A stretch of 64,000 nucleotides of DNA from Ligustrum vulgare (lineage: Eukaryota > Streptophyta > Magnoliopsida > Lamiales > Oleaceae). Below the pieces are notes generated by a model, which made no database searches, had not been told where the DNA came from, and worked only from the letters and a program-made list of their open reading frames with translations. Position numbers and translations under genes: made by a program. Shown in pieces: positions 34,901-47,270 of the stretch. Position 1 is the stretch's first letter, and each line of letters begins with the position of its first letter. Location of the stretch: positions 10,354,014-10,418,013 of the forward strand of contig OY743169.1 in NCBI GenBank assembly GCA_963555705.1, given 5' to 3'.

Positions 34901-37900
34901 GGTTGCGGTTTACCATCTAAAAGAATCGATGACCAACAGATTGCTACATTATCTTCTGCTGGTTCAGGATATTTATAAATGTCATCAACAGCAATTCTGT
35001 CTCAAATGACTTGGAAAGTCCAAAACACAACATTGCCCCTTAAAAATTAAATTATGAAGATCTTAAAGAGTCCACTTTGAACAAGCTTTTCTCGCAGTGA
35101 AACCTGCGAAGCTAGATAAGTTATTGTCTTTTACATTTATGAGCTTATGAAGCCGAGCTCAAAAGATTTATAATCTTAAAACCTTTGGATTTATCATCTC
35201 ACGAGCTACTGAACAAGTATCTAACACCAACTTTGAGCTGATTTAGTATTCTATATTACTTAAATAATCCCAACTTGTAAACAATGTTCAAGGCACATTA
35301 TAAAAAGGCATGGCAAATACCACGTATATTTATTCAATTGGAATCTACATCTTTTAATTATGCAAAAAACAGTTCAACATCCATAAGTTACATAATACAG
35401 CACAGGCACTCTTTATTGAGTTTAAGAATTAAATTCAAATTAATCGTGTATTATCAGAACAGATATTAAAAGGTCATTCGTGCAACCGACTGCTAAATCT
35501 TTCATCATACTCGTAATCCCAATTAACATAATTTACAAGAAAGTTGACACCAGAAGTCTGCTATGGGTTTCAGGAATTTTTATTGTGTAAAGACAAGGAT
35601 GGTAATAGAATATATATCCTATACTAGTTGGCATGTAACGAACCAGACCTCTGTGCCCAAGCCATTTGCTTACATACTGTCTGCTTTGAGAGGACATTTG
35701 CCCTCTTACCCCCTCATGACCTTCTGATGCGTGCTTAGGATTTGAACTCAAAATATCGCCTTATGAGAGACTTAAATTGAATCGGGTAGGAGTAAGAGGG
35801 CAAATGCCCTACCAAAGCGAACAGATGTATGATATAATGGCTTGGGTACAACAGCCGGATCGTTACCAAAAAAAAAAAAAGAAGCAAATGGTACGTATGT
35901 TATAATGACTTAGGTACTGAAGCCGAGTCGTTACAAAAAAAGTGCATTTTTTGTAACTACCCGAGCTTCTGTGCCCAAGTCGTTATAACATACGTATTGT
36001 TCTCTTTGAGAAGGTATCTACCCTCTTATCCCTTCCGAATTTCTGTCGCATCTCCAAAATTTGAACACATGACCTGTTTATTTATTTATTTATTTTGTAA
36101 CGACACGACCTCTATACTCAAGCCGTTATATCACAAGTATTGTTCGCTTTGAAAGGGTATTTGCCCTCTTACCCCTCACGAATTTCTGTCGCGTCCCCAG
36201 AATTCGAACACATGAACTCCTCTTAATAGATACTTAGTTAAATCCTGGTACCTCTACTCGATCACATCTTAATTATGCTCTTGCTGGGTTAGCCACTAGT
36301 CCACTGTATCGATTGATTATAGATTGGATCTTAATATAAAGAATGCCAAGCAATATAATTTTGAATTTGTGAGTTTTAGCCTTAAGATATGCTGTTATTA
36401 ATTAAGTTATTCGATCATTTGAACTCATGGAAAGGATCCCCCCCCCCCCCCCTTCCCTTTTTTTCAATTCACTTGCAAATAGTTAAACTGATTTTGGCTC
36501 TTCGCTACTGCTCTCCAGATTTGTCCAATCATGATCACATAAAAGATGTTAGCACGAATTGAACATTCATTTATTAATGTATTGCAACTTGCAATAACTG
36601 GAAATTGCACGTGAAAATTCTACATCCATTCAAGATTGCAATTGTTTCCAAAAACTTTGGGCCTTATCAATAAGCCTTGCACCCTTTTTGAAAAATTGTG
36701 AACAATTTCTAACAACATTTTTTAAGCAGTCATGTCATGAATTGTAGTCCTACTTAATTTAATTGGCTATTATTTCATTGCAGACAAAATAAAATGCATA
36801 AAATTTTCTACTTACCCAAAAATAAAGAGGAACAAGGCTTGAAAGATAAGTATCGCATGATCCTAAATACGATATATCAAAATTAGAACATCAAACTGAA
36901 TCTAGTTTATAGTAGCACATTGAACTACACAATGTACCGCACCATACAGTAAAATTTAATGTCATCCCTAAAATCCAAGAAAAGAAAAGAGAGACGGAGA
37001 CGGAGAGGAAGAGGAAGATGAATAAATACACACAAAACGTATTATGGAGTTCAAGATGGATGCAGGACACTTAAAAATACCAATAACCTCTTAGAAGTCC
37101 AAACCAGAATTAAACATATAAACAGAAAAGAGTAAGCGTGAAAGGATATGATAATAACTAGAATAAGGCTGGCTGATCTGTAAACCAGAAGTCCAGAACC
37201 TGCAGCATGTCACAGAAGATCCCATTTCCATGGTAGAACAAACATGCAAAAGACGAGCAGATTATTGATCAAATGGATAAAAATAAGATAGAAACCACTG
37301 CATAAGCATCAGAAGATCATCTGATTAGAAAGCTATTTTGTTTGATTATTGAGGCATTTACCTTAATGTCGCTTCCACGAAACAAAATGTATTCATAGAC
37401 TCTGTCACTCGGAGGAACTTGTGGACCATGTGTTTTTCTTCCCTCTGTTCCATAAGACCTCACTGCAAGAATAATCATCCGAACGCAACCAAACTCGATT
37501 ATACTAATTGCTATATCAACCATAACAGAAATTAAGAAAGCTTATTCAAAAAATTAACAAGCCAGAGGGTGAAAAAAGTTTAAAGAAGTGTAGCAGCAAC
37601 TTCCGTGGTCCTCGGTTCACACTAATAACTTGTATATCAATTTTAGACCTTTGCTCAGAAATATGCATATAAGACCACGATATCATTACATTTTCTATTC
37701 TGAATTGCATGACTGCCAGAGAAGGTAAACACTTCATTACTGGGAGGCAAACTGTCAAGGAAGCACTGATACAGACATGCGTAACAACCAAGACACAACG
37801 TGGGCATGCTGACACATTTTTGCAAAAAAGTGCCAACGCTAAATCACACATTGATTAAAATAATATAATTTTTTTTTGGGTAGCGTAAAGCAAATAGAGT

Positions 37901-40900
37901 ATTGTATTGTCTTCAACCACATATTCTACCTTGAAAACATCAAATTCTTTGCTTTTAAAAACAAAAAATAGAAGTTGCCAAAAAGAGGCCTAGCCATTGT
38001 TAATTTTTGGTTATTTGAGCAACAATGCTCTCCCGCTCTAATTTTCAACCACGCATGTTTCTTTAAAAAATTATTTTTTCACGTTTCCATAACTTTTCGT
38101 ACTTTTTAACCATGCAACCATAAAAAGAGTAACAGTTTTCATGGAACAATTTCTTGAGAAAATCTTTATTAGACAAGCACTTGATCATTTGAAAGGACAG
38201 GAATGGTACGTTGTAAAGAGTGGAGAAGATTTTTTTTTATTTAATTGAACAAATTCTAACTCAATCATATCCCACTATATACACATACATGTGTGTCGGA
38301 TCTTTTTTTCTAAAATCTAGGATAAGTGGATACATCAAAAAAGGGTACAACTTTCGGACACGGGAACGCATGTATATTTTTTTTCAAATTTTTTTATTTC
38401 CCTCAAATTTTACATGTGAAAGTTAAAATAATATGATAAAATTAGAAAATGAGAAAAAATTGTAAAAAAGGAGATAATATCAATTTAAAAATTCAAATGG
38501 ACTTCTTCAGTGTGTTTTAGATTTGTTTATCAATTTTTTTTTTTTTTTTTTAAAAAGGTCTAAGGATCCAACCCGGATCCCATACTCGCACCCGTGTCGT
38601 GTCGACTAAGTACTCCCTCCAAAATGGAGAGTTTGAGCAACGTACATATACACAAATTGGTGATGTACATGTAACACAACAGTAAAAACAATAGAAGGAA
38701 AAAACCTCAAATCTTATTCTAATTTATGTAACTAGTAAAGTCAAAAATCAACATTGGTAGATTAATTTAGATTTGAATAAAAAAAAATATCTATCACGCA
38801 CATTCAAATGATCCAATACATGTAAAAATAGAGTCCCTACTGAAATATCAATAAATAGTATGCTTTGGAAGTACAGCTTTCATAATGATAGTTTGTTGAA
38901 AGAGCAGTTATGTACACACACAGTATTAAAAAGTCAAAAAATGAAGACACCGATACAGCAAAAAGAGTGGATTGTGGAGAAACTTTTGATTACCTAATAC
39001 CCCCTCGTATATTTAATCACATACCTAAATACCCATACTTGAATTTATTTATTTAAATACAATTATTATCGATTATTAATATTAATCAACAAGACATTTA
39101 AAAAAATTTCTTAATTCTCAATAACACCCTTAAATTCTTATTAAAATCAATAATTAATTCATATAAAACGTTAATTTTTTTTAATTACGTTCTAATTAAG
39201 AATGTAAATTAAATATTTCAATACTCTTTGGAAAAAAATCGAAACTGAATTTTTTGTTTAAACTTACATGATATTAATTTTTTTAATTATAAAAATATGC
39301 TCAAAAATTAATTTAATACACATCTTTTTCATATTTTTTCTACGACTAACCATAAATATTTCATAAATCAATTTTTGATTTGCCAAATATTTTATAATGT
39401 CAAATTTGTTCTTGATAAGCTCACATTTTAAACATTATCTAATATTTTTTCGAGGAATTCGATGAAAATTTCAATAAAGCGCTTATCAAAAAATGAAATC
39501 AATTTACAATTTTAATTTTTCTTTTAACAATATAAAATAATAAATTACATCAACTATCAAAAACAATAGTAGTATTTCAAAAAATATTACAGTATCATTG
39601 TCCTATATAGGGCTATAAATTTAAACCTCCAAACTGAATTGAAACCGTTGGTTCGAGTCCATGCGGACCCGTCAACGTTTTGATTTTGACCCAAATCGAA
39701 CCGCTTTCAAATGGTTTGGTTTAGGTTTCACTTTTCAAAGCCCGTTGCAATCCGTCAACCCAAAAAATCCAATTTTGTCATTTTGATTCTTGTATAATTT
39801 GTCAGTTTGTTCGGAAAAATTCTTAGTAATGTCTTCGTGCTATATTGCTGTAGACCATGGACATTTAAGACATTTTGATTCTACCTTCATTTTAAATGAA
39901 GGCGTATGAATGTGATTAAGTTGAAGGCATTTTATTTTTTTCACTATTTTTTAAATTCAGTAAAAAGACTAAATCCATTTCTAAATTTGACACATATTTT
40001 TGCTAATCCAGACCCAGTTTCTTTTCGACAGTAATCTTCTTGATGTTTGGTTCCTAATTAATGTGTAACTTATCTATGAGCTTTATCATAGTATATTACT
40101 ATATTATGTTAATGAAAAGCCTCTTAATAAGATTTTATATGAATTTTGTGATTAGTCGTGGTTTGAATTTTTTTTTTTTTTTTTTGATTAATTTCGTTTG
40201 TAAACTGTGATTTGAACCAGTACCCAAGGGCGGAACTGTGTATTGGCTACAGTATGTTGAAGCCAACTAAGGAATTTTGAAAATTTTGAACATCATTTGG
40301 GCGCCCAAACACTTTCACTTGCTTAGCCCACCAAAAATCTCGTCCAAATTGAGTAATTATAATTTATAAATCTAATTATCAATGTGGTAGTTTAATTATT
40401 GGTTATTAATTGTTTTGAGTGTTGAGTTTATTGATTAATTCATTTTAGTTATTTAGGGCTTATTTGGAATTAGGAATTTTTGTGGTAGTTAATTTATTTA
40501 TTATAGAAAGGGTTTATCTAGAAATTTTGATACGGATGTCGTCGTTGATAAATTTTATCATGTGGGAGAGTAAGATGATGTGTCACTAGTAACATCTCAA
40601 CATTTTTTGTATTTGCACATTTGTGGTGCTTTTTTAAGCTTTTAGATATCGATATTTAAGCAAAATTATTTTGTTATATTTACGAATTTAAACTCTAAAT
40701 TATTCTAATTTTTGGCTTGTAAAAGAAAAAAAATTCGGGGACGTCTCCACCCTTTTTTTCTCTCTAGCCTACTATGTTTTTATATCCTAGCTCCGCCCCT
40801 GCCGATACCAAACCGCAAAAAATGATTTGATTTGATTTAGGAAATTAAATGGTTTGGGTTGGGTTGAAGAAACGTCAAACTGTTTTAATGATTTGATTTG

Positions 40901-41311
40901 AAAAATTATCAAAAACCGCCTAAACCGAACCGTTTACCCCATTACTCCTATACTTAAGCATTTGTTTGGTAAATAAAAAAAAAATGTTTATAAATAAAGA
41001 ATGTTATATTTTTGTGTAAAATGTGCGGGGAAAATGTGTTATTTATGAATTTGTTTATAAACTACCAAATGGAGGCAAAGCACGTGTATAAACATAAAAG
41101 ATAATCAGATTATTGAGAAGCAAAGACAACGGTGAAATTAGGTACCGTTTTTAAGGCCGAGTGTGGAGTCTTGTGGGTTGAGGTGATAGAGAACACCTTC
41201 GTATCGGATCTCATAGTTGGTCGTTAGGCTTATGAAACTTCCGATGTACGAATCCTCCGGTGACGGCATCGTTTCGTTGTTGCTGTCGATGCTAGAGGAT
41301 TCATTCGCCAT
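31972..41311 (-). CDS. DCP5: DECAPPING 5 / LSM14-type protein
   Basis: Cytoplasmic mRNA-decapping and translational-repression factor of P-bodies. Seven exons (minus): 41146-41311, 37362-37462, 34661-34732, 33733-34560, 32459-32656, 32214-32324 and 31972-32094. All have GT-AG junctions and keep the frame: 1599 nt, 532 residues. The LSm14 domain spans about 20-89 ([20 protein letters not shown] ... [12 protein letters not shown]). A Ser/Pro/Gln-rich linker is coded mostly by exon 4. The FDF motif is at 400-402 ([13 protein letters not shown]), the FFD box at 458-470 ([13 protein letters not shown]), then a TFG-like box and a short Gly/Arg tail ([10 protein letters not shown]). The RGG tail is shorter than I recall for Arabidopsis DCP5, nearer a DCP5-like paralogue. 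The gene spans 9.3 kb because introns 1 and 2 are TE-rich (3.7 and 2.6 kb). Without RNA data the donor of exon 4 (CAG|GTTCAA) is the least certain junction. Confidence 0.86.
33090..33255. repeat. Dispersed TTTGGTAACACTGTT-type repeat in DCP5 intron 4
   Basis: Contains ATGGTTTATAAACATGTTTA and TTAATCACACATTTTCTCCC and ends AACAGTGTTACCAA. It is the reverse complement of a stretch repeated in the 8271-11640 array (about 9295-9450 and 10395-10550), so the array shares parts with a dispersed element. Confidence 0.65.
33662..33700. repeat. GTAC and CA microsatellites
   Basis: ACGTACGTACGTACGTAC-type tetranucleotide repeat followed by CACACACGCACACA, inside intron 4 of the DCP5-like gene. Confidence 0.9.
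35540..36240. repeat. Foldback repeat cluster in DCP5 intron 2
   Basis: A ~130-bp unit with TGTGCCCAAG(T/C)C(G/A)TT, TTTGAGA and ACCCTCTTA(C/T)CCC occurs at about 35630-35770, 35955-36080 and 36095-36230. Inverted copies at about 35775-35865 and 35885-35940 have GTAAGAGGGCAAATGCCCTA and TTATAATGACTTAGGTACTG. The copies around 35945 face each other across about 12 bases and could form a hairpin in the pre-mRNA. Confidence 0.75.
36241..37361. other. Rest of DCP5 intron 2, nothing recognised
   Basis: AT-rich intron sequence with a C run at about 36438-36454 and no coding signal. Confidence 0.6.
39608..40944. mobile_element. hAT-type MITE in DCP5 intron 1, split by a second MITE
   Basis: The left end TAGGGCTATAAATTTAAACC and the inverted right end TAATGGGGTAAACGGTTCGG are imperfect inverted repeats. 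Flanks GTCCTATA (39600-39607) and CTCCTATA (40945-40952) are an 8-bp duplication with one mismatch. Without the nested element it would be about 750 bp. Its ends resemble those of the MITE at 7720-8262. Confidence 0.72.
40225..40801. mobile_element. Nested hAT-type MITE, 577 bp
   Basis: The left end CAAGGGCGGAACTGTG and the inverted right end CAGGGGCGGAGCTAGG match at most positions. Flanks CCAGTACC (40217-40224) and CCGATACC (40802-40809) form an 8-bp duplication with two mismatches. It lies inside the element at 39608-40944, so it inserted later. Confidence 0.78.
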
Positions 41312-43185
41312 AAAAAACCTTGATCCAAAACAGGGAAAATGAAAAAGGAGAAATTACTGGGTATGATAAAATCTTGTAACAGCGCTTTTTGTACTGTGTG
41401 AAAGGGTGAATCGGAGTTTTGGGGGTACATGATAAATTAGATGCATCGTGATGCAATATAATTTGTTATTCATATATATTGAATTTATACGTTAAAATAT
41501 GAAATGAATTTTTTTTTTTTATATAATATTTTTATAATCTTTATAATATATTCTAACTTAATTTTGAATCTCAAGTTGTTTTATAAAATTCTATTTGATT
41601 GAATTCTCCCATGTATCTAATTTACCTCTCTCGAGTTCAAATTATGTATATTTAACTAAGTCAATCATGTATCTTATAGCAAGTCAGAGTTATCATTAAC
41701 TAAATGCATTAAATTATTTAGGAATTCATAAGTAATCACAAGCAATCACAAATTCATACATCTATCCTTTTGTTGAAATTGCCGGATTTTATTACTCGAT
41801 CTAATTGTTAACTCATCTCTCAAATTATAAAAACAATCATTAAATCATAAATTGGTGATCAAGCAACTCAAATATTAAAAGCAATAATAAAATCAATACA
41901 TGAAAATCAAAACACCAACTTGAAATTTAAAATTAAACAAAAAACATTAAATCGATCTCATATTTGAAACTTAGCTACTCATGTTCTTGGAAGAAAAAAC
42001 AATAAATAATGCAAATAAAACCTAGAGTTTGAAGAATTCAAGAATTAGCATCGCCTCGCACCACCATAATCACCAAAGCCGTCCACTGCCCTCTCTTCCA
42101 ACACACAACCGACCTCCTATTTTATTCTTCCAACCGTGTGCTTCTCCTAATCACAGTCCGCCACTCCAATATATTCCCCGTTGTGCACAATTCCGCTAGC
42201 CGTGTATCTGTGTATATCAAAGATAACTCCCAGGCTGCCTGGTTGTGTATGTATGTTCACTTTTTTCCCACTCAGCTTGTAGCAGCCGCACACTCTTTTG
42301 TGTTTTCTCTAGTCGGCTCCTTAATTTTTCTCATCAATGTCTCACAACCAACTTTTTATTCTGCACTAGCCACCAAGTTCTCCCCCCCCCCCCCACCACA
42401 AGTCAGAAGAAATTCTAAAGATGATAGAAATGTGATTTGTTATTTTATTCATAGAAAAATCATCAATTTATTGTACAACTCAATATGTCTAAATGGAATA
42501 ATAATCCCTAAATTTAAGCACATCATCATAATCAACATAATCATCAATCTTCATCAATTTGAGATTTCTATGTATCATCATATATCCTCATATCTTGATT
42601 TAATATCAATCTTCAATCACGGGTCAATCTTCTTTAACTTGTATCTCCCAATAAAGTCAGCCCCCTATTAATTCCTCTCGGCTCTTCCTTCTATCTCACT
42701 GCCATGCCTTTTTTATTGTATCTCCCAAAGCTGCCTTCTTCTCCATTTAATCACCACAGCCACAACATTTGTAAATGTTTTCAACCCACTATCTTCCCAG
42801 CAATATACTCCAATTCAACCTCTAATACTTAACCGACCTCCACTCTTAATTTTCAATCCCCTAGCAGCCTCCTCAATTCATCCCCCTCTCCGCACTTCTA
42901 GAATGCTTATAGGTATATATATGCCTAAGAAAGATACCAAGTTCAACCTAAGTTCTTGTACCCCAGAACCTAAAGCTACTGCTCCCTCTTATTGCAGCGC
43001 ACAGATAAATATATATAATTTTAAGGGAAAAATACACAAACAATGTGGTTATTATACCACATTACAAACTTAAAGAAAAAAGTTTAAAACTTCATCAATC
43101 AGGTGCTAAATAATGAATTAATTTATTAGAAATACCCCATCCCACCCCACCCGATTCAAATGAAATTCATCGTCCAATAACTCTA
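41312..43185. other. 5' flank of the DCP5-like gene, no gene recognised
   Basis: The DCP5-like promoter should lie just right of 41311, but I could not place a TATA box or start site. AT-rich sequence follows, then a C run at about 42382-42395. The open frame 42138-42671 is hydrophobic and low-complexity with no known domain; I do not call it a gene. Confidence 0.5.
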
Positions 43186-43370
43186 GTTGGTTGTCTCCAC
43201 CACCTCCACCACCACCACACCATCACCACCACCTCCAACTCCACCTCAACCACCACCACCACACGACACCACACCACACCACCTCCACGTCCACCAGCAC
43301 CAGCACCACCACTAGCACCAGCACCACCATCACCAAAGCACCACCACCAACCCCAACATTACCACATCCA
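43186..43370. repeat. CCA/CAC-rich microsatellite
   Basis: Degenerate CCACCACCT/CACCACCAC repeats, giving poly-Pro, His or Thr in all forward frames. It resumes at about 44100-44700 in shorter blocks. Confidence 0.9.
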
Positions 43371-43599
43371 CTGTATTGTCGTCATCACATCATCATAACC
43401 TTCAAAAAATCGTTGCAACTTCCCATCATCACAGAAACTGATGTTTGTGTATATATATAAATTAAAAAAATAAAATTGAAGATCAAGAAAAATAAAATCA
43501 GAAACTTACATATTGCATTTGCCTTTTGCACCAGTTTCAAAATCTGAAACTTACATATTGCATCTGCCTCTTTCACTAGTCTCTTTGAATATGTACTGT

Positions 43600-44085
43600 G
43601 TGGAATGTAACATGTGACTTGCAACATATGAATTGTGACCTATATGACCTAACATGTTGTGATTGGATAATTGCAACTTGTGATGATGTAATGTGACCTA
43701 TGAACTTTGTTATGTGACATGTGACCTTGATTGAAACATATGATCCGAAAATGTGACATGTGACTTGAATATGTAACATATGACTCGTGACTTAAACGTG
43801 GTTTGAACATGTGACCTGAAAATGTGACTTGTGAGTGCAATGTGAATTTTTGTGATTTGAATATGTAATATGTGACCAGTGACTTAAATGTGTGACCTAT
43901 GACATATGACTGTGGTTTGAACATGTGACCTGAACATACAACTCGTGACTCGTATATGTGACATGTGACATGTAAGTGCAATGCGACTTTTTGTGACATG
44001 AATATGTAACATGTTACCCATAACTTAAACGTGATTCATGTGATTTGAATACGTGACATGTGACCTGAAGATGTGACCTCATCAA
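43600..44085. repeat. TGTGACnTG minisatellite
   Basis: Many degenerate copies of ATGTGACATGTGACTTGAAT-type sequence. The core TGTGAC or TATGAC recurs about every 9-20 bases with larger blocks such as GTGGTTTGAACATGTGACCT (43799 and 43912). Reverse frames are repeat artefacts. Confidence 0.85.
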
Positions 44086-44822
44086 TCACAAACAAACAAT
44101 GGTCATCTCACCACCACACCACCACCTTAGTGATCACAAACAAACAATATGTGATTGTGACTTGTACATGTGACCACATCCTCACCTCAGTGCCATCCCC
44201 ATTAAGGCTCAACCTCAATGCCATCCCATAACAATTGACATGTGACCTTAACTGATGTTAACGCCACCATCACTGCCCCCACCACCCCACCACACAACCA
44301 CCAGTGACCATAATGCACAATCAAACAACCACCAGTGACCACACTGCAAAACCAATGACCACCGTGGTTTCGTCCTCGAGTGTAACCAAACCACCACCAC
44401 CTCCACCGAAATCTCCGACCACCACAACCACCATTTTCACCCACAATCACCACCTCCAACAACAAATATTTCCAAAACCAACCGATCTGGATAAGATGAG
44501 GTGTGAACGTTAATGGGGAAAAAAATTCTGAAGCCTCTGGGAAGCAACACCGATGTTATCATCGAGGAAGCAGTTCCACCGCACATTGAACCACCACGAC
44601 CACATCATAACACAGTCACCACCACCTCACATTGAATAACTACCACCACCAACACTGCCCTACCACCACCACCACATATTGTAGCCCTATTATACCCCAT
44701 CACCGCACATTTCTCTTGCAACACCACAATTGAAATTGGAATCATATATGCCCCACAAACTGTTGAAATTTGATTCTGCCTGTACTGCCTCACTTTGTCA
44801 CCGGAGTTCCTTGGGAATGATT
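44086..44822. other. Low-complexity ACC-rich sequence, no gene
   Basis: ACCACC-rich blocks with TGTGACC remnants. The frames at 44202-44465 (minus) and 44304-44513 (plus) are Gly/Val or Thr/Pro artefacts of base composition. Confidence 0.55.
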
Positions 44823-44827
44823 CTATC

Positions 44828-46555
44828 TGATAACGCTCCGCAAGTGCACGGGTCGCGCAAGTAATAAAGTGGATTTTAAGTCCGAATATCGATCCCACAG
44901 AGATTGTTTTAAATCGTATTTTTAGATTACTACCTTAACCGGAACAAGAAAAGCTTAGGATTTGGAAATTTTGATTTTGAAAAATAAATTAAAAATTAAA
45001 CTAAAGAAAATAAGAAAATTTGATTTGTTAAAACGATGAGACGAATATGTTAGAATTATGAATCCACATTAAACATATCAACCATGTATTTGACTTAAAC
45101 ATTTAATAACAAGGTATGAGTATTGAAAATCCGTGTTCCTATATTTATTTATGTCCACTTTCGAGCGATGCATAAACACCTTTTCCTATAAGAGACGAGC
45201 CTATATTTCTATGACCAATCCAAACATGTAGAAAAGTATTAACGAATTATGAACACTTTTTAGGATAACACGAAGCATAGGGGTATATTTCTATCCCCTA
45301 TCGAATTTCGCGGCAATTAATCAAGGTCTAATAAATTTCTACTCTTTCGAACATAGAAATATATCACAAACATCAATAATTATGTGTCCACAATCATAGA
45401 TGATAATAACAACATAATTAATTGCATCAATCTCATAAATCGCATAATATAAACATAAAGTCAAAACATGGAATCAATAAATTTATGCTTCATCACAATT
45501 CTAACAATTAAAAACCTAGCTTAAATACATGATCGAAAATAAATTACAAGAAGTATGAAAAGATGCCATCCTGTTCATATTCTTGATCCTTGTTCTTCAA
45601 TCTTGAATTTGGCCTTCAATGGATTCCCTCGCAATTCGACAGCGTTTTGGCATGAATTATGAAGATTGGGAGCCCCTAATTTCGTGCCTTAGGTCTGGTA
45701 TTTATAGATTTCCCCGAGAATTAGGTTAATGGAGGAGAAAACTGTTGAATTCCGCGAAAAAAGCCCAGTTGCGGCCCAGTCGGGACTACCGTGCGATCGC
45801 ACGGTTCAAAAGTACGCGATCGCAGCCTCGAAAAGCCAACCTTCAGTCGCTGATTTTTTTGGCCGTGCGACCGCACGCTTTTTCAACCGTGCGTCCGCAC
45901 GGTTATACCGGCAGCAACAATTTTCTTCTTTAAATTTCAGCAATTTGGTCCACATCATTTTATTGCACAGCATTTAGTATTTTGATCATATCTTTCTATT
46001 CCCTTATCCAATTTAGGTGATTCAAAGTCCGTTAGAAAGATAAATTAAAGGAATACAATTCTTCCTGAAATATGATTTTCCCAATTCAAACGTTTACTAC
46101 CCCAAAATTAGCTTTCAAATCTGACTAAAAATCTGCCAGAAATCTTGTTTGATTGGAATGAATTTATGGTAATATTCTTACCATATTTCATTCATTTTTG
46201 ACTTCTAATTACATCCAATTGACTCCTAAAAGTCGTCAAGTATCTTATCTTGATTCGAATCAACTATTGAATATTTGCAATTTGGTCATTGAACTTCTGA
46301 AATCTACCAATTTGGTTCTTTCTCTGACTTTTCTTTCAATTTAGCCCTTGATCTACTTCATCCATTCTTGATTTGCATACTTTGGTTCTTTTATCATCCA
46401 ATTTGCTTGTTTTTGCTCCAATTCCATTGTTTTCTCGACTTTGGAATTATTTCTGAAATATAAACAAATAACACAAAATAAATAGCAAATATTCTAAAAC
46501 AACATATAAATTCATACTTTTAGGATAAAAATAAGTGTATAAAATACACTTATCA
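44828..46555 (-). repeat. Solo Athila-like LTR
   Basis: 1728 bp from TGATAACGC to CACTTATCA; in its own orientation it begins TGATAAGTG and ends GCGTTATCA. Perfect 5-bp target duplications CTATC flank it (44823-44827 and 46556-46560). No internal region is attached, so it arose by LTR-LTR recombination. The minus-strand TATA-like box is TATTTATA at 45699-45706. It is longer than the LTR at 50040-51631, partly because of a palindrome-rich module near 45790-45905. Confidence 0.93.
45791..45904. repeat. GTGCG(A/T)(T/C)CGCAC palindrome cluster in the solo LTR
   Basis: GTGCGATCGCAC at 45791-45802, GTGCGACCGCAC at 45865-45876 and GTGCGTCCGCAC at 45889-45900, lying upstream of the TATA-like box on the minus strand. 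The related LTR at 50040 lacks this cluster at the matching position (about 50640-50700). Confidence 0.85.
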
Positions 46556-46560
46556 CTATC

Positions 46561-47089
46561 CTACTGACTCTCATTGCCGATTGGAGTTCAGCTTTGAAGA
46601 AATCAATTTGGCGCTGATCTAGACCCAACAAACCCAAATACAACCAAACATTTACTGACCAGTGGTGGGGGCTTCGCGAGCTGGTACTGTTGCCGCCTGT
46701 AGCAAAGTCTCCGGTGGAGGGGGCTTCGCGTGCTGGTGTTGCGACCGCCTGTAGCAGAGTCTCCGGTGGCATAAGATGCTCCACCTGTAGCAGAGTTTCC
46801 ACTTTGGGTGGATGTAGCAGAGTCTCCATCAAGAAATGAGAGGGGGGGAGAGAGTTAAATGGGAAATTTGGGTTTGAAATAGGTAGGGTGGGTTGAGCGA
46901 GTTAAATTAATTTATTTGAATTTAATATTATAATTAACACCTGATACATGAATTAATTAGTTTAATTCTGTAAAGGTAAATTAGTACAGACATAAACCCG
47001 GTGACCTGTAATTACCACTAATTTTAAAACCAACAAGTCGTGCACTCCTAATTTGGGCCAAAAAGAGTTTTTCTTGCAGTTGGTTATGA
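46561..47089. other. Noncoding sequence with TGTAGCAGAGTCTCC repeats
   Basis: Between about 46660 and 46830 the phrases GGGGGCTTCGCG(A/T)GCTGGT and CTGTAGCA(A/G)AGTCTCCGGTG recur two to four times in a short imperfect array. No gene. Confidence 0.6.
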
Positions 47090-47270
47090 GGCACAATTAA
47101 CATTAGTGTTGGTTTTATTCTTTAGGTCTCAATTCCTCATTTTTATTGATTTTTGGGATAAAACTTGAAATAATCATAAATAATAACCAACTCAGTAGAA
47201 TTTATTCATGAAAGACAACAAAATACTCTAATTTTGACAGATAAATAAGTGTATAAAATACACTTATCAA
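47090..47270 (-). repeat. LTR-end fragment of the TGATAAGTG family
   Basis: Ends at the right with ATAAGTGTATAAAATACACT then TATCA, the palindromic LTR start of the Athila-like families here, in minus orientation. The remaining sequence is only loosely like the others, so the left limit is a guess. Confidence 0.5.

Noticed and set aside
42138..42671. 177-codon open frame
   Set aside because: Low-complexity hydrophobic sequence with no known motif, no splice partners, and a C run inside; it looks like a chance frame.
43191..43460. His/Pro/Thr-rich open frame
   Set aside because: A direct product of the CCA/CAC microsatellite.
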